From CAYNST01 sp964546435 (GTDB lineage Bacteria; Pseudomonadota; Gammaproteobacteria; Pseudomonadales; Cellvibrionaceae): a DNA stretch of 64,000 nucleotides. The stretch is from positions 17,718-81,717 of the forward strand of contig CAZJKJ010000007.1 in the NCBI GenBank assembly GCA_964546435.1, given 5' to 3'. Below, in pieces: positions 1 through 7,997 of this stretch. The notes beneath the pieces are model-generated. The model did not search any database. It worked only from the letters and a program-made list of their open reading frames with translations, and was not told the DNA's origin. The translations under genes were made by a program, and so were the position numbers. Position 1 is the first letter of the stretch, and each line of letters starts with the position of its first letter.

Positions 1-1145
1 GGCGTCGTCTCCGGTTGCGGGGCACCGGTCAGAGGGGTCACCGGATCGCCGCCGGCCTCACTGCCTTCTCCATGTTCCCGGGATGAGGATTCACCGGAGG
101 ACTGATCGGAAACACCGGCATGCAACAGCGACATGCCCTGCTCCTGCAACATCTCACGCAGGCGCGGAATAGTCTGGTCGAGGGCCTCTCTCACCGCGGC
201 ACTGGCGCTTGCGAACTGCACCACCGCCTGGTCGTTCTGAATCTGAATCCGCACCTGCAGGGGACCGAGTTCCGGCGGGTCAAGCATCAGCTCCGCCGAT
301 TGAAATCCCTGTTGCAGCAATGAGACCGTACGTTCCGCCGCCAGCTGATGCCACTTTTCATGGCCAAACGTTACGCTGACCGGCACCGAGGGGCGCAGGC
401 CGTCCTGGACTGTGGCGGTCACGTCAGTAAGTGACGGGGTTCCCCCAGGCGCTGCCGAAGTAGCGCGGGTAAACAGACTGCCAAATTGCGGATCCAGCAA
501 AGGCTGAGGTGCCGCGTCCGCTGCGAGGGCGGTGTTTTCCAGCTGGATCTGCAGCTGCACCGGCAGTCCGGACAGACGCGCCCGTTCCGTCATGGCCAGG
601 TTGAGCCCGGAATCCAGTGTCCCGGCGTTCAGGGTTTTAAAACTTTTGGGGTCGAGGGTCATATCGCCTTCCGCGTCCGCCGTGTCGGGCACGGCCGCTG
701 CAAGCAATCCCGATTTGCCGGCGTTCTCCTGCAGCGTCAGCACCGACTGCGACGATGTCGGCGAAGACAGGCTGGATCCGGAACCCGCTAAGGAAGACTC
801 TGGCCGCAATTCGCTCGGGCTGGCTGCCGTCAGAATGCCGGCGGAATCCGGCACATTCTCGTCTTCGGTCAGCTCCGCTGCGTCCCGCGCAGAATCGGCT
901 GCTGCCGGGCCGGACTCTTTGCGGGCCTCGGCGGCGTTGTCCTCGGACCGGGATCGCGACGGGGATCTCCCCTCCGGCCTTTGCGGACGGGATGCTTCAT
1001 TCATTGAGTCTTTGAAGGAGCCGGATTCCGGCATTCCTGCATCGCGGAAGCCCGCTTCATTCGGGGACGGTGCTGAGGACGGGTTGGAGCCGCGCATAAG
1101 CGGGCCGCCGAGTGAACTACTTGTAGGATGCATGCAGGGGTCCAT
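1..1145 (-). CDS. fliK: Flagellar hook-length control protein FliK (3' end beyond window)
   Basis: FliK measures hook length during export and switches the type III flagellar secretion gate from hook to filament substrates. At least 381 codons are present and no stop is reached before the window edge. The first ~200 residues are low-complexity, rich in Ser, Ala, Glu, Asp and Pro, as in the poorly conserved FliK ruler region. The last ~100 visible residues form the conserved Flg_hook domain, including LDPPELGPLQVRI and the following VRIQIQNDQAVVQF segment, then the helix with LREMLQEQGM. An in-frame TGA lies directly upstream of the ATG at 1145, so translation begins there or at the ATG four codons further on. 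No clear Shine-Dalgarno sequence is seen. It lies 148 bp downstream of hptB and has its own sigma-54-like promoter sequence, consistent with late hook-basal-body expression. Identity is secure; the C-terminus is not visible. Confidence 0.93.
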   Translation of the reverse strand, partial: MDPCMHPTSSSLGGPLMRGSNPSSAPSPNEAGFRDAGMPESGSFKDSMNEASRPQRPEGRSPSRSRSEDNAAEARKESGPAAADSARDAAELTEDENVPDSAGILTAASPSELRPESSLAGSGSSLSSPTSSQSVLTLQENAGKSGLLAAAVPDTADAEGDMTLDPKSFKTLNAGTLDSGLNLAMTERARLSGLPVQLQIQLENTALAADAAPQPLLDPQFGSLFTRATSAAPGGTPSLTDVTATVQDGLRPSVPVSVTFGHEKWHQLAAERTVSLLQQGFQSAELMLDPPELGPLQVRIQIQNDQAVVQFASASAAVREALDQTIPRLREMLQEQGMSLLHAGVSDQSSGESSSREHGEGSEAGGDPVTPLTGAPQPETT

Positions 1146-1205
1146 TCAAACAAAAGCGAAGTTATTGACGCGGTCGGGCGTCATTCGAGTTGCTTTATGG
1201 ACCTA

Positions 1206-1221
1206 TACAAAGGGCATGCCA
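1206..1221 (-). promoter_or_regulatory. Probable sigma-54 promoter of fliK
   Basis: Read on the minus strand the 16 bases are TGGCATGCCCTTTGTA. The GG at -24 and the T-rich -12 element have the exact RpoN spacing, but the invariant -12 GC is GT here. It lies 61 bp upstream of the fliK start. In Pseudomonas aeruginosa fliK is a FleR/RpoN-dependent gene, so position and type agree. The imperfect -12 lowers confidence. Confidence 0.5.
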
Positions 1222-1293
1222 GAAGAGTCTGACCGCTTGTGAGGCAGGCTTAACGGCGGTATGCGGCGGGAATTGTCTACCGCGTGGGAGAAA

Positions 1294-1641
1294 TTATTGA
1301 AGATGGCTATGGAGAACGTCGCAGACAGCGGCAAATTCCTGCTCTATGGCGGCAAACAATGGCTCCAGCGCGTGTTCCTCACCGATGCGCCCCTTGGCTT
1401 CGAGCTCGGCGCAATAGTTCCCCAGGGGATTGGCGCCAATATTTCGGCTGCTGCCTTTGAGGCCATGGGCTTCAGTATAGATAGTGTCAAAGTTGCGCTC
1501 CCGAACCGCGGCCCGCAGAAGGTTCAAGCGCCGCATTCCGTCTTCCACAAACCGTTGCACAAGTTCGCCAAAGCGCCCTGCCAGTAAATCCTGGAGCTGC
1601 GCAATCATGGCCGCATCAATTTTTTCCTGCTGAACTATCAT
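1294..1641 (-). CDS. hptB: Histidine phosphotransfer protein (HptB-like)
   Basis: A 115-residue single-domain Hpt protein. The phosphorylatable histidine is H59 in EAHGLKGSSRNIGA, with the usual KGSS context. The chosen ATG has GAGG eight bases upstream and starts two bases after the hsbR stop, which implies coupled translation. A longer reading of seven extra codons would overlap hsbR and lacks a ribosome site. In P. aeruginosa HptB receives phosphate from hybrid kinases (RetS-associated, PA1611, SagS, ErcS') and passes it to HsbR to control swimming, biofilm formation and FlgM sequestration. The neighbouring REC-PP2C-kinase and STAS genes indicate the same circuit here. The cognate hybrid kinases are not in the window. 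The specific HptB name is inferred from context; the Hpt fold is seen directly. Confidence 0.85.
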   Translation of the reverse strand: MIVQQEKIDAAMIAQLQDLLAGRFGELVQRFVEDGMRRLNLLRAAVRERNFDTIYTEAHGLKGSSRNIGANPLGNYCAELEAKGRIGEEHALEPLFAAIEQEFAAVCDVLHSHLQ

Positions 1642-1643
1642 GG

Positions 1644-3341
1644 TCAATCCTCGAAGGTCCAACGGTAGCGGGCGCGAATCTTGTTGCCAGGCGGAATGAT
1701 TTCCAGGCTTTCGGCAATGGAGGCAATCAGGTTGAGGCCTCTGCCATAGTAATTGGTAATGGAAGGATTTTCGGATTGGGCTTCTCTGATACTGAGGTCA
1801 AAACCCGGACCGCTGTCGGTCACTGTAATCGTCAGCAGGCCGCCAGTATTCAAGACCTCATGTTGAAAGTCAAACTCGACAAAAGCGTCTTCCAGCCTGG
1901 CCAGACCTTCGCGCCGCCGCCGGTAATAATCAGCAAATCCCGCGCGGGAATTCTTGATTCTCGAAGACAGCTGCAACACCCCGTGTTCGACGGCATTGTT
2001 GAACAGTTCGGAAAGCAGCGTGTATAAAGCGCTGCCGCTCTGGCGCAGTCCGGGCACTTCGGACAGAACGTGGATCAGCAGGGACAAGGGATTGAACACC
2101 CGCAGGGACGAGGCATCCATCCGGAACGACATGCTCCAGTTCTCCAGAAATTCGTGGTTTTTATTGGTCTGCGCCAGCATGGCTTCCAGGGCTTTCGCAT
2201 CGGGAATCGTGATGTCCACCAGCGAGATGTCGTCATCCTTTTCGGTGCTGCCGATATGCGTCTGCACCTGGCGCAGAATTTCCAGAAATACCTTGGTGGG
2301 ATCCTGACACTGATCCAGTACCAGGTTCAGGCGAGCCTCACCGAACATGTCGCCGGCGCGGTTGCGCGCTTCCTGGATGCCGTCTGACCACATCAGCAGA
2401 TGATCTCCTGGCGTCAGGGGAAATACTTCCGGCTCGGACTTGAATTCGCGGTTGGAAAGCACGCCCAGAGGCAGGTTGCGCGACCGGATGCGGTCATAAG
2501 ACAGGGTCCGCTGACGGAACAGGATATTGTCCGGCATACCGCCGTTCCAGACGCGCAGACGCATCCGCTTGATATCAATATCGACAAACGCCGCACAGCA
2601 AAACAGACCGACCGGCAGCGTTTGATACAGCTTCTGGTTAATTTCGCGCAGGATGTCCGACATGGTAAAGCCCTTGCGGACCATGCCGTAAAACGTCGAC
2701 GCCAATGGCATGGACCCAATGGCCGCCGGCAAACCATGACCGGTGAAATCCCCCAGCAGTAAAAAAAGACTGCCCCGGGGGCTGAGATCAGCCAGCAGTA
2801 CGTCGCCATTGAAAACCGCCAGCGCCGACATGTAATACCGTATGTATTCGAGGTTCAGGGTGCCGGCGTGGGCGATCTTGTCGAACACCTGTTTGGCGAT
2901 ATTCTGTTCCTGGATCAGGTGTTTGTGGTTTTGCACCAGGGTTTGATGCATTTCCCGCATGCGTGCAAACGCGCGGATTTTGGAATCCAGGATTATCTGG
3001 TTGTAGGGCTTGGAAAGAAAATCATCACCGCCGGCGTCAAGACAGGTGGCGAGTGATTCTGCGTCGGCCAGAGATGTCAGAAAGATGACCGGCGTCAGTT
3101 CATCACCCGCGAGTTCCTTGATGGCTCTGGCGGCCATGATGCCGTCAACATTCGGCATGATCACATCCAGAAAAACCAGGTCCGGACGATATTCCGAAAA
3201 CGCCGCGATCGCCTGCTGTCCGTCTTCGGCCAGCAGCACTTCATGACCGGAACTCATCAACATTGACTGCAGGATCATCCGGTCTGCGGCGGAATCTTCT
3301 GCCACCAGAATCTTCAGGGGCTTCGGGCTGGAATTGCTCAT
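1644..3341 (-). CDS. hsbR: Response regulator with PP2C phosphatase and anti-sigma-like kinase domains (HsbR-like)
   Basis: A 565-residue three-domain protein. Residues ~8-125 are a receiver with acidic E15/D16, phosphoacceptor D59 (LVFLDVIMPNVDG), T89 and K111. Residues ~165-390 are a SpoIIE/PP2C phosphatase with the metal Asp in GDFTGHG (D198) and a later MWSDGIQEA. Residues ~440-565 are an RsbW-type histidine-kinase-like ATPase with ELFNNAVEHG, DSGPGFD and YGRGLNL. P. aeruginosa HsbR has the same architecture. Unphosphorylated it acts as a kinase on the STAS protein HsbA, and when phosphorylated by HptB it dephosphorylates HsbA. Reading frame continues upstream to 3509, but those 56 codons match no domain and the ATG at 3341 sits directly before the receiver. 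A 254-bp gap separates it from hsbA upstream; no gene is visible in that gap. Confidence 0.88.
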   Translation of the reverse strand: MSNSSPKPLKILVAEDSAADRMILQSMLMSSGHEVLLAEDGQQAIAAFSEYRPDLVFLDVIMPNVDGIMAARAIKELAGDELTPVIFLTSLADAESLATCLDAGGDDFLSKPYNQIILDSKIRAFARMREMHQTLVQNHKHLIQEQNIAKQVFDKIAHAGTLNLEYIRYYMSALAVFNGDVLLADLSPRGSLFLLLGDFTGHGLPAAIGSMPLASTFYGMVRKGFTMSDILREINQKLYQTLPVGLFCCAAFVDIDIKRMRLRVWNGGMPDNILFRQRTLSYDRIRSRNLPLGVLSNREFKSEPEVFPLTPGDHLLMWSDGIQEARNRAGDMFGEARLNLVLDQCQDPTKVFLEILRQVQTHIGSTEKDDDISLVDITIPDAKALEAMLAQTNKNHEFLENWSMSFRMDASSLRVFNPLSLLIHVLSEVPGLRQSGSALYTLLSELFNNAVEHGVLQLSSRIKNSRAGFADYYRRRREGLARLEDAFVEFDFQHEVLNTGGLLTITVTDSGPGFDLSIREAQSENPSITNYYGRGLNLIASIAESLEIIPPGNKIRARYRWTFED

Positions 3342-3595
3342 AGAAGTGCCAGTTCGATCAGTTCGGTTGAACCGGCTGCGCAGATAAACTGGAGATGCGG
3401 AGTGAATCAGCCATCCGATGAACTCCGCCGACGCCTTGCAGTACCGGCATGATACGACCCGCTTTTCAAGCCACTGACTGCCAAAGTCAGCACTGCATGC
3501 CAATGGCAACCGGACGATTCAGACCGGAGGAAACATGCGGAGTCAGCGGGAATCTTCCATCGATTCAAGCGCGACGGTAAGCCAGCGCGCCGGGG

Positions 3596-3904
3596 CTATT
3601 GTATGGTAAACAGCTGTTCGAAACTCGATATGGTGAAGATTTTTTTGACTTCGGGTGAGCAGTTGGAAATGGATATCTGTGCCGTTTCGCCGCCGGCATA
3701 ATCCCGCAACACCAACAGCATTCCCAGGGCCGAACTGTCCAGATAAATCGCATTTTTCAGATCGACGTTGTAGTGATCCGGAGCGCCGTGGGGCAGGTTT
3801 TCATAGCACCTTCTAAACTCGTCCAGGGAACTTGCGTCGAAGCGTCCATCGACCTCTATGGTGAGTGTCTTGCCATCAGGTGACATCGTGGAGCTGATCG
3901 CCAT
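3596..3904 (-). CDS. hsbA: STAS-domain anti-sigma factor antagonist (HsbA-like)
   Basis: A 102-residue STAS protein. The conserved phosphorylation motif is YLDSSALGML, with Ser in the usual place, followed by the beta-strand/helix pattern of SpoIIAA-type antagonists. GGAGG stands seven bases before the ATG, supporting the start. In P. aeruginosa HsbA in one phosphorylation state binds the anti-sigma factor FlgM and frees sigma-28, and in the other binds the diguanylate cyclase HsbD. Here it sits between fliJ and hsbR, so the output is probably flagellar gene expression or c-di-GMP signalling. It is 186 bp downstream of fliJ; whether it is cotranscribed cannot be told. Confidence 0.85.
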   Translation of the reverse strand: MAISSTMSPDGKTLTIEVDGRFDASSLDEFRRCYENLPHGAPDHYNVDLKNAIYLDSSALGMLLVLRDYAGGETAQISISNCSPEVKKIFTISSFEQLFTIQ

Positions 3905-4090
3905 AGTATTCCTCCGGATTTAAATCAGCCATTTAAGTACGAGTTATGCAAACGCCAGCGTCGCAGGCTGCGGGCGGTGGTAATTTGTCCAGCGGCATTC
4001 TAGCAGACCTTTTTGCGAACTTGCTCGGAATATTCGTCTTCACCCGTAGTTGCCGGACCGGGCGGGCTGCGCGACCAACTGCGGGGTCAC

Positions 4091-4561
4091 CTAAACCGTT
4101 TGTCCTGGTCCGCTTGCACGGGCGCTGCGACCCGCTGCGCTCTGGGTGAACCATTCATCCAGCATTTTTTCTTCGCGTTTGCTCAGAATGCGTTCTTCAT
4201 CCGCCCGCATTCGCTGGATAAGATCGCGCAGGGCGCCATGCTTCAAATGCGCTTTGTGCCAGAGGGCTTTTTTGCTCTCGGCAACTTCAAACCGGTGCCG
4301 TACCACGTCGCCCTGTTGCACGATTGCATCAGCCAGTTTCTGCAAAAATCCCCGGTGGCGGGCAATATCACTGGCCCGCAGCGCGGCGCCATGATTGAAG
4401 GCATTCTCGTATTCACCATAGTAGCTGCGCAGCTCCTCCAGTTTGGCTTCATCAGATTTCCACGCCTGCTGCGCGATATTGTAGATTTCCGACGCCTTTT
4501 GCACCTGGCGTTCTGCCAGATCCACAACCACTTCCAGTCGTTCAGCACGTTTACCTGTCAT
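4091..4561 (-). CDS. fliJ: Flagellar export chaperone FliJ
   Basis: A 156-residue, highly charged and almost entirely helical protein predicted to form a coiled coil, as FliJ does. FliJ is the central stalk of the FliH-FliI export ATPase and links it to FlhA while escorting substrate chaperones. It starts five bases after the fliI stop. Sequence conservation in FliJ is low, so the assignment rests on length, coiled-coil composition, the RLEVVVDLAERQ opening typical of the family and its place directly after fliI. Confidence 0.9.
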   Translation of the reverse strand: MTGKRAERLEVVVDLAERQVQKASEIYNIAQQAWKSDEAKLEELRSYYGEYENAFNHGAALRASDIARHRGFLQKLADAIVQQGDVVRHRFEVAESKKALWHKAHLKHGALRDLIQRMRADEERILSKREEKMLDEWFTQSAAGRSARASGPGQTV

Positions 4562-4566
4562 GTCGC

Positions 4567-5961
4567 TTATCTACCCGCCATTCGCTTTTTGCTGGGATCT
4601 TCCGCTTTCCTGACTTCCAGAATCGTGCGCAGGGTATTAATGCTCTGTTCGAGAGGCGCCTTCTGGCCAATGCCCTGCATGATGTATTGCTGGAGATGCG
4701 GATTGCGCTCGATGGCGCGATCCACGACCGGGTCACTGCCTTGCGTGTAGGCGCCAATGGCAATCAGGTCGCGGTTCTGTCGATACCGTGCCAGCAGTTG
4801 CTTGAAATCCATCGCGGCTTTCAAATGCGTCGCGTCGACAATATTTGGCATCACGCGGCTCACTGACGCTTCCACATCGATTGCCGGATAAACACCTTCC
4901 TGCGCAAGTTGCCGGGACAGCACAATGTGTCCGTCGAGAATTCCCCGCGCGGAATCCGCAATCGGATCCTGCAGGTCGTCGCCCTCCGTCAACACAGTAT
5001 AGAAGGCCGTGATAGAGCCGCCACCAGGGGTGCCATTACCGGCCCGCTCCACCAGTTCGGGGATTTTCGCAAACACCGACGGCGGATAACCTTTGGTCGC
5101 CGGCGGCTCGCCCACCGCCAGGGCAATTTCCCGCTGGGCCTGCCCGAAGCGGGTCAGGGAATCCATCAGCAGCAGGACATTCATGCCCTGATCGCGAAAA
5201 TACTCGGCGACGCGGGTGGAAAGTTCGGCCGCACGCAAGCGCATCAAGGGCGCGTCATCCGCCGGGGACGCGACCACTATGGCCCGGCTCAGTCCTTCTT
5301 CTCCGAGGATATGATCGATGAATTCCTTGACCTCCCGGCCCCGTTCCCCGATCAGGCCCACGACAACGACTTGAACTTCGGTGTATTTCGTCATCATCCC
5401 CAGCAGAACGCTCTTGCCCACGCCGCTGCCCGCGAACAGGCCGATACGCTGCCCCTTGCCCACCGTCAGCAAACCGTTGATGGAGCGGATACCGACATCC
5501 AGGGGTTCGGATATCGGATCCCGATGCAAGGGGTTGATGATGGCGGGTGTGACGGGCAGATGGCCGCTGGCAATCAGGGGACCTTTGCCATCCAGCGGGA
5601 TGCCCATCCCGTTGATGATTCGCCCCAGACATTCGAGCCCCATGGGTAATGAGCGCCCCACTTCCACCGGAATGACTTTGGCGCCCGGTTGCAGGCCTTC
5701 GACCTTTTGCACCGGCATCAGGAAGGTTTTGTCTTCCGAAAACCCCACCACCTCGGCGTCAATGGTCATGCCGTGATGGGTTACCACCTTGCAGGCGTTG
5801 CCGATGGAGACTTTCAGGCCCACCGCTTCGAGGGTGAGACCGACCATGCGGGTCAGCCGGCCCGTAGCGACCGGGGGCGCCTGCAGCCAGGTGTAGCGCT
5901 GATACCGGGTGAGGCGGCGCGCAATGGGAGACTCACTCAGGGGTTTCACGTTGGGTCGCAT
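4567..5961 (-). CDS. fliI: Flagellum-specific export ATPase FliI
   Basis: A 464-residue F1-beta-like ATPase energising type III flagellar export at the cytoplasmic base. The Walker A loop is GSGVGKS at residues 178-184. The Walker B region LLLMDSLTRFGQAQREIA and the family segment ATKGYPPSVFAKIPELVER follow, then the C-terminal helical domain. Length matches the family. Its ATG lies 29 bp inside the end of fliH, so the two are likely translated in a coupled fashion, and the products form the FliH2-FliI complex. Confidence 0.97.
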   Translation of the reverse strand: MRPNVKPLSESPIARRLTRYQRYTWLQAPPVATGRLTRMVGLTLEAVGLKVSIGNACKVVTHHGMTIDAEVVGFSEDKTFLMPVQKVEGLQPGAKVIPVEVGRSLPMGLECLGRIINGMGIPLDGKGPLIASGHLPVTPAIINPLHRDPISEPLDVGIRSINGLLTVGKGQRIGLFAGSGVGKSVLLGMMTKYTEVQVVVVGLIGERGREVKEFIDHILGEEGLSRAIVVASPADDAPLMRLRAAELSTRVAEYFRDQGMNVLLLMDSLTRFGQAQREIALAVGEPPATKGYPPSVFAKIPELVERAGNGTPGGGSITAFYTVLTEGDDLQDPIADSARGILDGHIVLSRQLAQEGVYPAIDVEASVSRVMPNIVDATHLKAAMDFKQLLARYRQNRDLIAIGAYTQGSDPVVDRAIERNPHLQQYIMQGIGQKAPLEQSINTLRTILEVRKAEDPSKKRMAGR

Positions 5962-6904
5962 CCTCCGGGCTGCCGGAATCGGAACGGGAAAGGGGTTCTG
6001 AAACGGAATCGGTAGCCGCTGCGGGCATCTCTGCCACCGTAGCGTCAGTGGGTTGGGGAAAACCGGTTTCCAGCTCGCCCTGGGGCAGGATCGCGGCCGG
6101 CGTCTCGACCCGTTGGGGGGGTCGGTAGTCGGCAGTCATTACGGGAGTCGCTTCTTCGCCTTCTTCCTTTACCTGTTCCAGAAACTGCTCAATCCGGTGG
6201 GCAATCGAATAATCGACCAGGCTGCGCTGGGACGCAACCCGGCAACCGCCGCGCTGCAAACGGCTGTCCGCTTGCAGGTGCCAGTGTGCCGCTTCTGCCG
6301 GGAGATGATTCTGCAACAGCAGGACATCGTCTGGATGCAGAGATATCTGGATGTTCTCGGTGCCTACGGGCAGGCTGTCCATCGCCCGTTCCACCATTCT
6401 GAAAATGATCTGCGGATCGGCCGTCACCGCCTGGCCTATCAGATGCCGGGCGATCTGGATGGCCATATCTACCAGCAGGCTTTCCAGCGCCTGATTCTGG
6501 GTTTCCAGAGGAAACATCAAAGCGTCGGCAATCTGGTGCAAACTGGCGATCTGTTCCCGCAACTGGGCACCGTGTTCTGCATAGGCTTTGGATTCACCCG
6601 TCTGCAAACCTTTTTGGCGCCCATCCTCCAGTCCCTGGGCGTAGCCTTCCTTGTAGCCGTGGTCGCGACCTTCCTTTTCAGCCTGCTCCGCCATCTGTTG
6701 CAGCTCGCTGGCCGTCAAAGGCTTTACCTGACTGGCTGCGACATCCTCGATGATCACGTCCTGTTGCTGCTGACGTTTGGATGCTTCCCGCTGAGCGGTG
6801 GGGACCACTTTGGCCGCGCTGCCCAACGACGGCAGGTGCCAGCTTCGAATCGATTCTATCTCTTCGAAGGGGATGCGGTTGGGGTGCTTCTTGCCGTCGC
6901 TCAT
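5933..6904 (-). CDS. fliH: Flagellar assembly protein FliH
   Basis: A 323-residue negative regulator and peripheral stalk of the FliI ATPase that also docks it to FliN at the C-ring. The diagnostic feature is the GxxxG-type repeat GYKEGYAQGLEDGRQKG near residues 83-99, followed by the conserved C-terminal domain with ARHLIGQAVTADP and SLHPDDVLLL. The last ~75 residues are an acidic, Pro/Ser-rich tail, longer than in enteric FliH. No Shine-Dalgarno sequence precedes the ATG. It is instead the last of three tandem TTTATGAGC units, and initiation may rely on coupling (see the repeat at 6899-6938). Confidence 0.95.
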   Translation of the reverse strand: MSDGKKHPNRIPFEEIESIRSWHLPSLGSAAKVVPTAQREASKRQQQQDVIIEDVAASQVKPLTASELQQMAEQAEKEGRDHGYKEGYAQGLEDGRQKGLQTGESKAYAEHGAQLREQIASLHQIADALMFPLETQNQALESLLVDMAIQIARHLIGQAVTADPQIIFRMVERAMDSLPVGTENIQISLHPDDVLLLQNHLPAEAAHWHLQADSRLQRGGCRVASQRSLVDYSIAHRIEQFLEQVKEEGEEATPVMTADYRPPQRVETPAAILPQGELETGFPQPTDATVAEMPAAATDSVSEPLSRSDSGSPEDATQRETPE

Positions 6905-6938
6905 AAACTGTTGCTCATAAACAATCGCTCATAAACTA
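6899..6938 (-). repeat. Triplicated 14-bp start region of fliH creating two mini-ORFs
   Basis: Three copies of a 14-bp unit (TTTATGAGC plus five variable bases) lie between the fliG stop and fliH. The ATGs are at 6932, 6918 and 6904. The first two open five-codon frames (Met-Ser-Asp-Cys-Leu and Met-Ser-Asn-Ser-Leu), each ending in a TGA that overlaps the next ATG as ATGA. The third ATG is fliH. All this is directly readable; a role in translational coupling is inference. Confidence 0.85.
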
Positions 6939-7997
6939 CAGCATCTCTTCACCCGCACCACCGAGACTGATTTCTCCAGCATCGGCCATGCGGCGCGCAA
7001 TGGTGAGAATTTCTTTTTGCGCACCTTCCACATCGGAGATTCGCACGGGTCCTTTGGCTTCCAGATCGTCCCGCAGCAATTCTGCCGCGCGCTTGGACAT
7101 GTTATTGAATATCTTCTCCTTCAAATCTTCATCCGCGCCCTTCAGGGCGAGAATCAGTACTTCTGAGGAAATCTCGCGCAGCAGTGACTGGATACCGCGA
7201 TCGTCGATCTCCAGCAGATTGTCGAACACGAACATCAGATCCGAGATCTGCACGCCCATGTCTTCATCGAGTTCCTTGATTGCCTCCATGAGTTCGCTTT
7301 CCAGAGTGCTATCGAGGTTGTTCATGATCTCGGCAGCCATCTTGTAGCCGCCAATCTGTTTGGTTTGCGAGCCGGCGCTACCGGAGAACTGTTTCTCCAG
7401 AATGTCATTGAGCTCCTGCAGGGCGCTCGGCTGTACGGTATCCAGCGACGCCAGCCGCATCATGACTTCCAGGCGGACTTTCTCAGTGAAATAGGTCAAT
7501 ATTTCGGCGGACTGGTCGGGATCGAGATACGCCAGGACGATGGCCTGGATCTGCGGGTGTTCATTGCGGATGATGTCGGCGACTGAACGCGGGTCCATCC
7601 ACTTCAGGGTGTCCAGTCCGGTGGTGTTGCCGCCCATGAGGATCCGGTCGATCAGGCCGCTGGCCTTGTCTTCACCGAGGGCCGAGACCAGCATGTTGCG
7701 GATATAGGCATCGGCACCCATGCCGAGACCGGTCTGGGTGCGGACTTCACCGAGAAAATTGGCGAGCACCGCTTCCACTTCATTCTGCTGCACGTTCTTT
7801 AACTGAGACATGGCAGCGCCGAGCCGCTGGACTTCCTTGGGCCCCATATGCTTCAGGACTTCCGCCGCAGACTTCTCTCCCAGGCTCAACAGCAGGATGG
7901 CGGCCTGGTTCAGGCGTGAAATACTGACCGCCGGTTTGTTGGCGGTCTCCTCAGCTTTGCCTTTTTCAGCTTTTCCGCGGACGGCTTCTTTGCTCAT
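6936..7997 (-). CDS. fliG: Flagellar motor switch protein FliG
   Basis: A 353-residue C-ring protein that contacts the stator MotA loop and generates torque. The middle domain carries the EHPQ motif (NEHPQIQAIVLAYL) and the linker/C-terminal domain has MFVFDNL. The torque helix KGADEDLKEKIFNNMSKRAA keeps the conserved charged residues, including the Lys, Asp-Glu and Arg positions. The N-terminal ~25 residues are Lys/Ala-rich and precede the domain that binds FliF. Its ATG overlaps the fliF stop by four bases, and the two products fuse functionally in the MS/C-ring junction. Confidence 0.98.
   Translation of the reverse strand: MSKEAVRGKAEKGKAEETANKPAVSISRLNQAAILLLSLGEKSAAEVLKHMGPKEVQRLGAAMSQLKNVQQNEVEAVLANFLGEVRTQTGLGMGADAYIRNMLVSALGEDKASGLIDRILMGGNTTGLDTLKWMDPRSVADIIRNEHPQIQAIVLAYLDPDQSAEILTYFTEKVRLEVMMRLASLDTVQPSALQELNDILEKQFSGSAGSQTKQIGGYKMAAEIMNNLDSTLESELMEAIKELDEDMGVQISDLMFVFDNLLEIDDRGIQSLLREISSEVLILALKGADEDLKEKIFNNMSKRAAELLRDDLEAKGPVRISDVEGAQKEILTIARRMADAGEISLGGAGEEML

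Noticed and set aside
3342..3509. N-terminal extension of HsbR by 56 residues
   Set aside because: No domain match, and the ATG at 3341 directly precedes the receiver.
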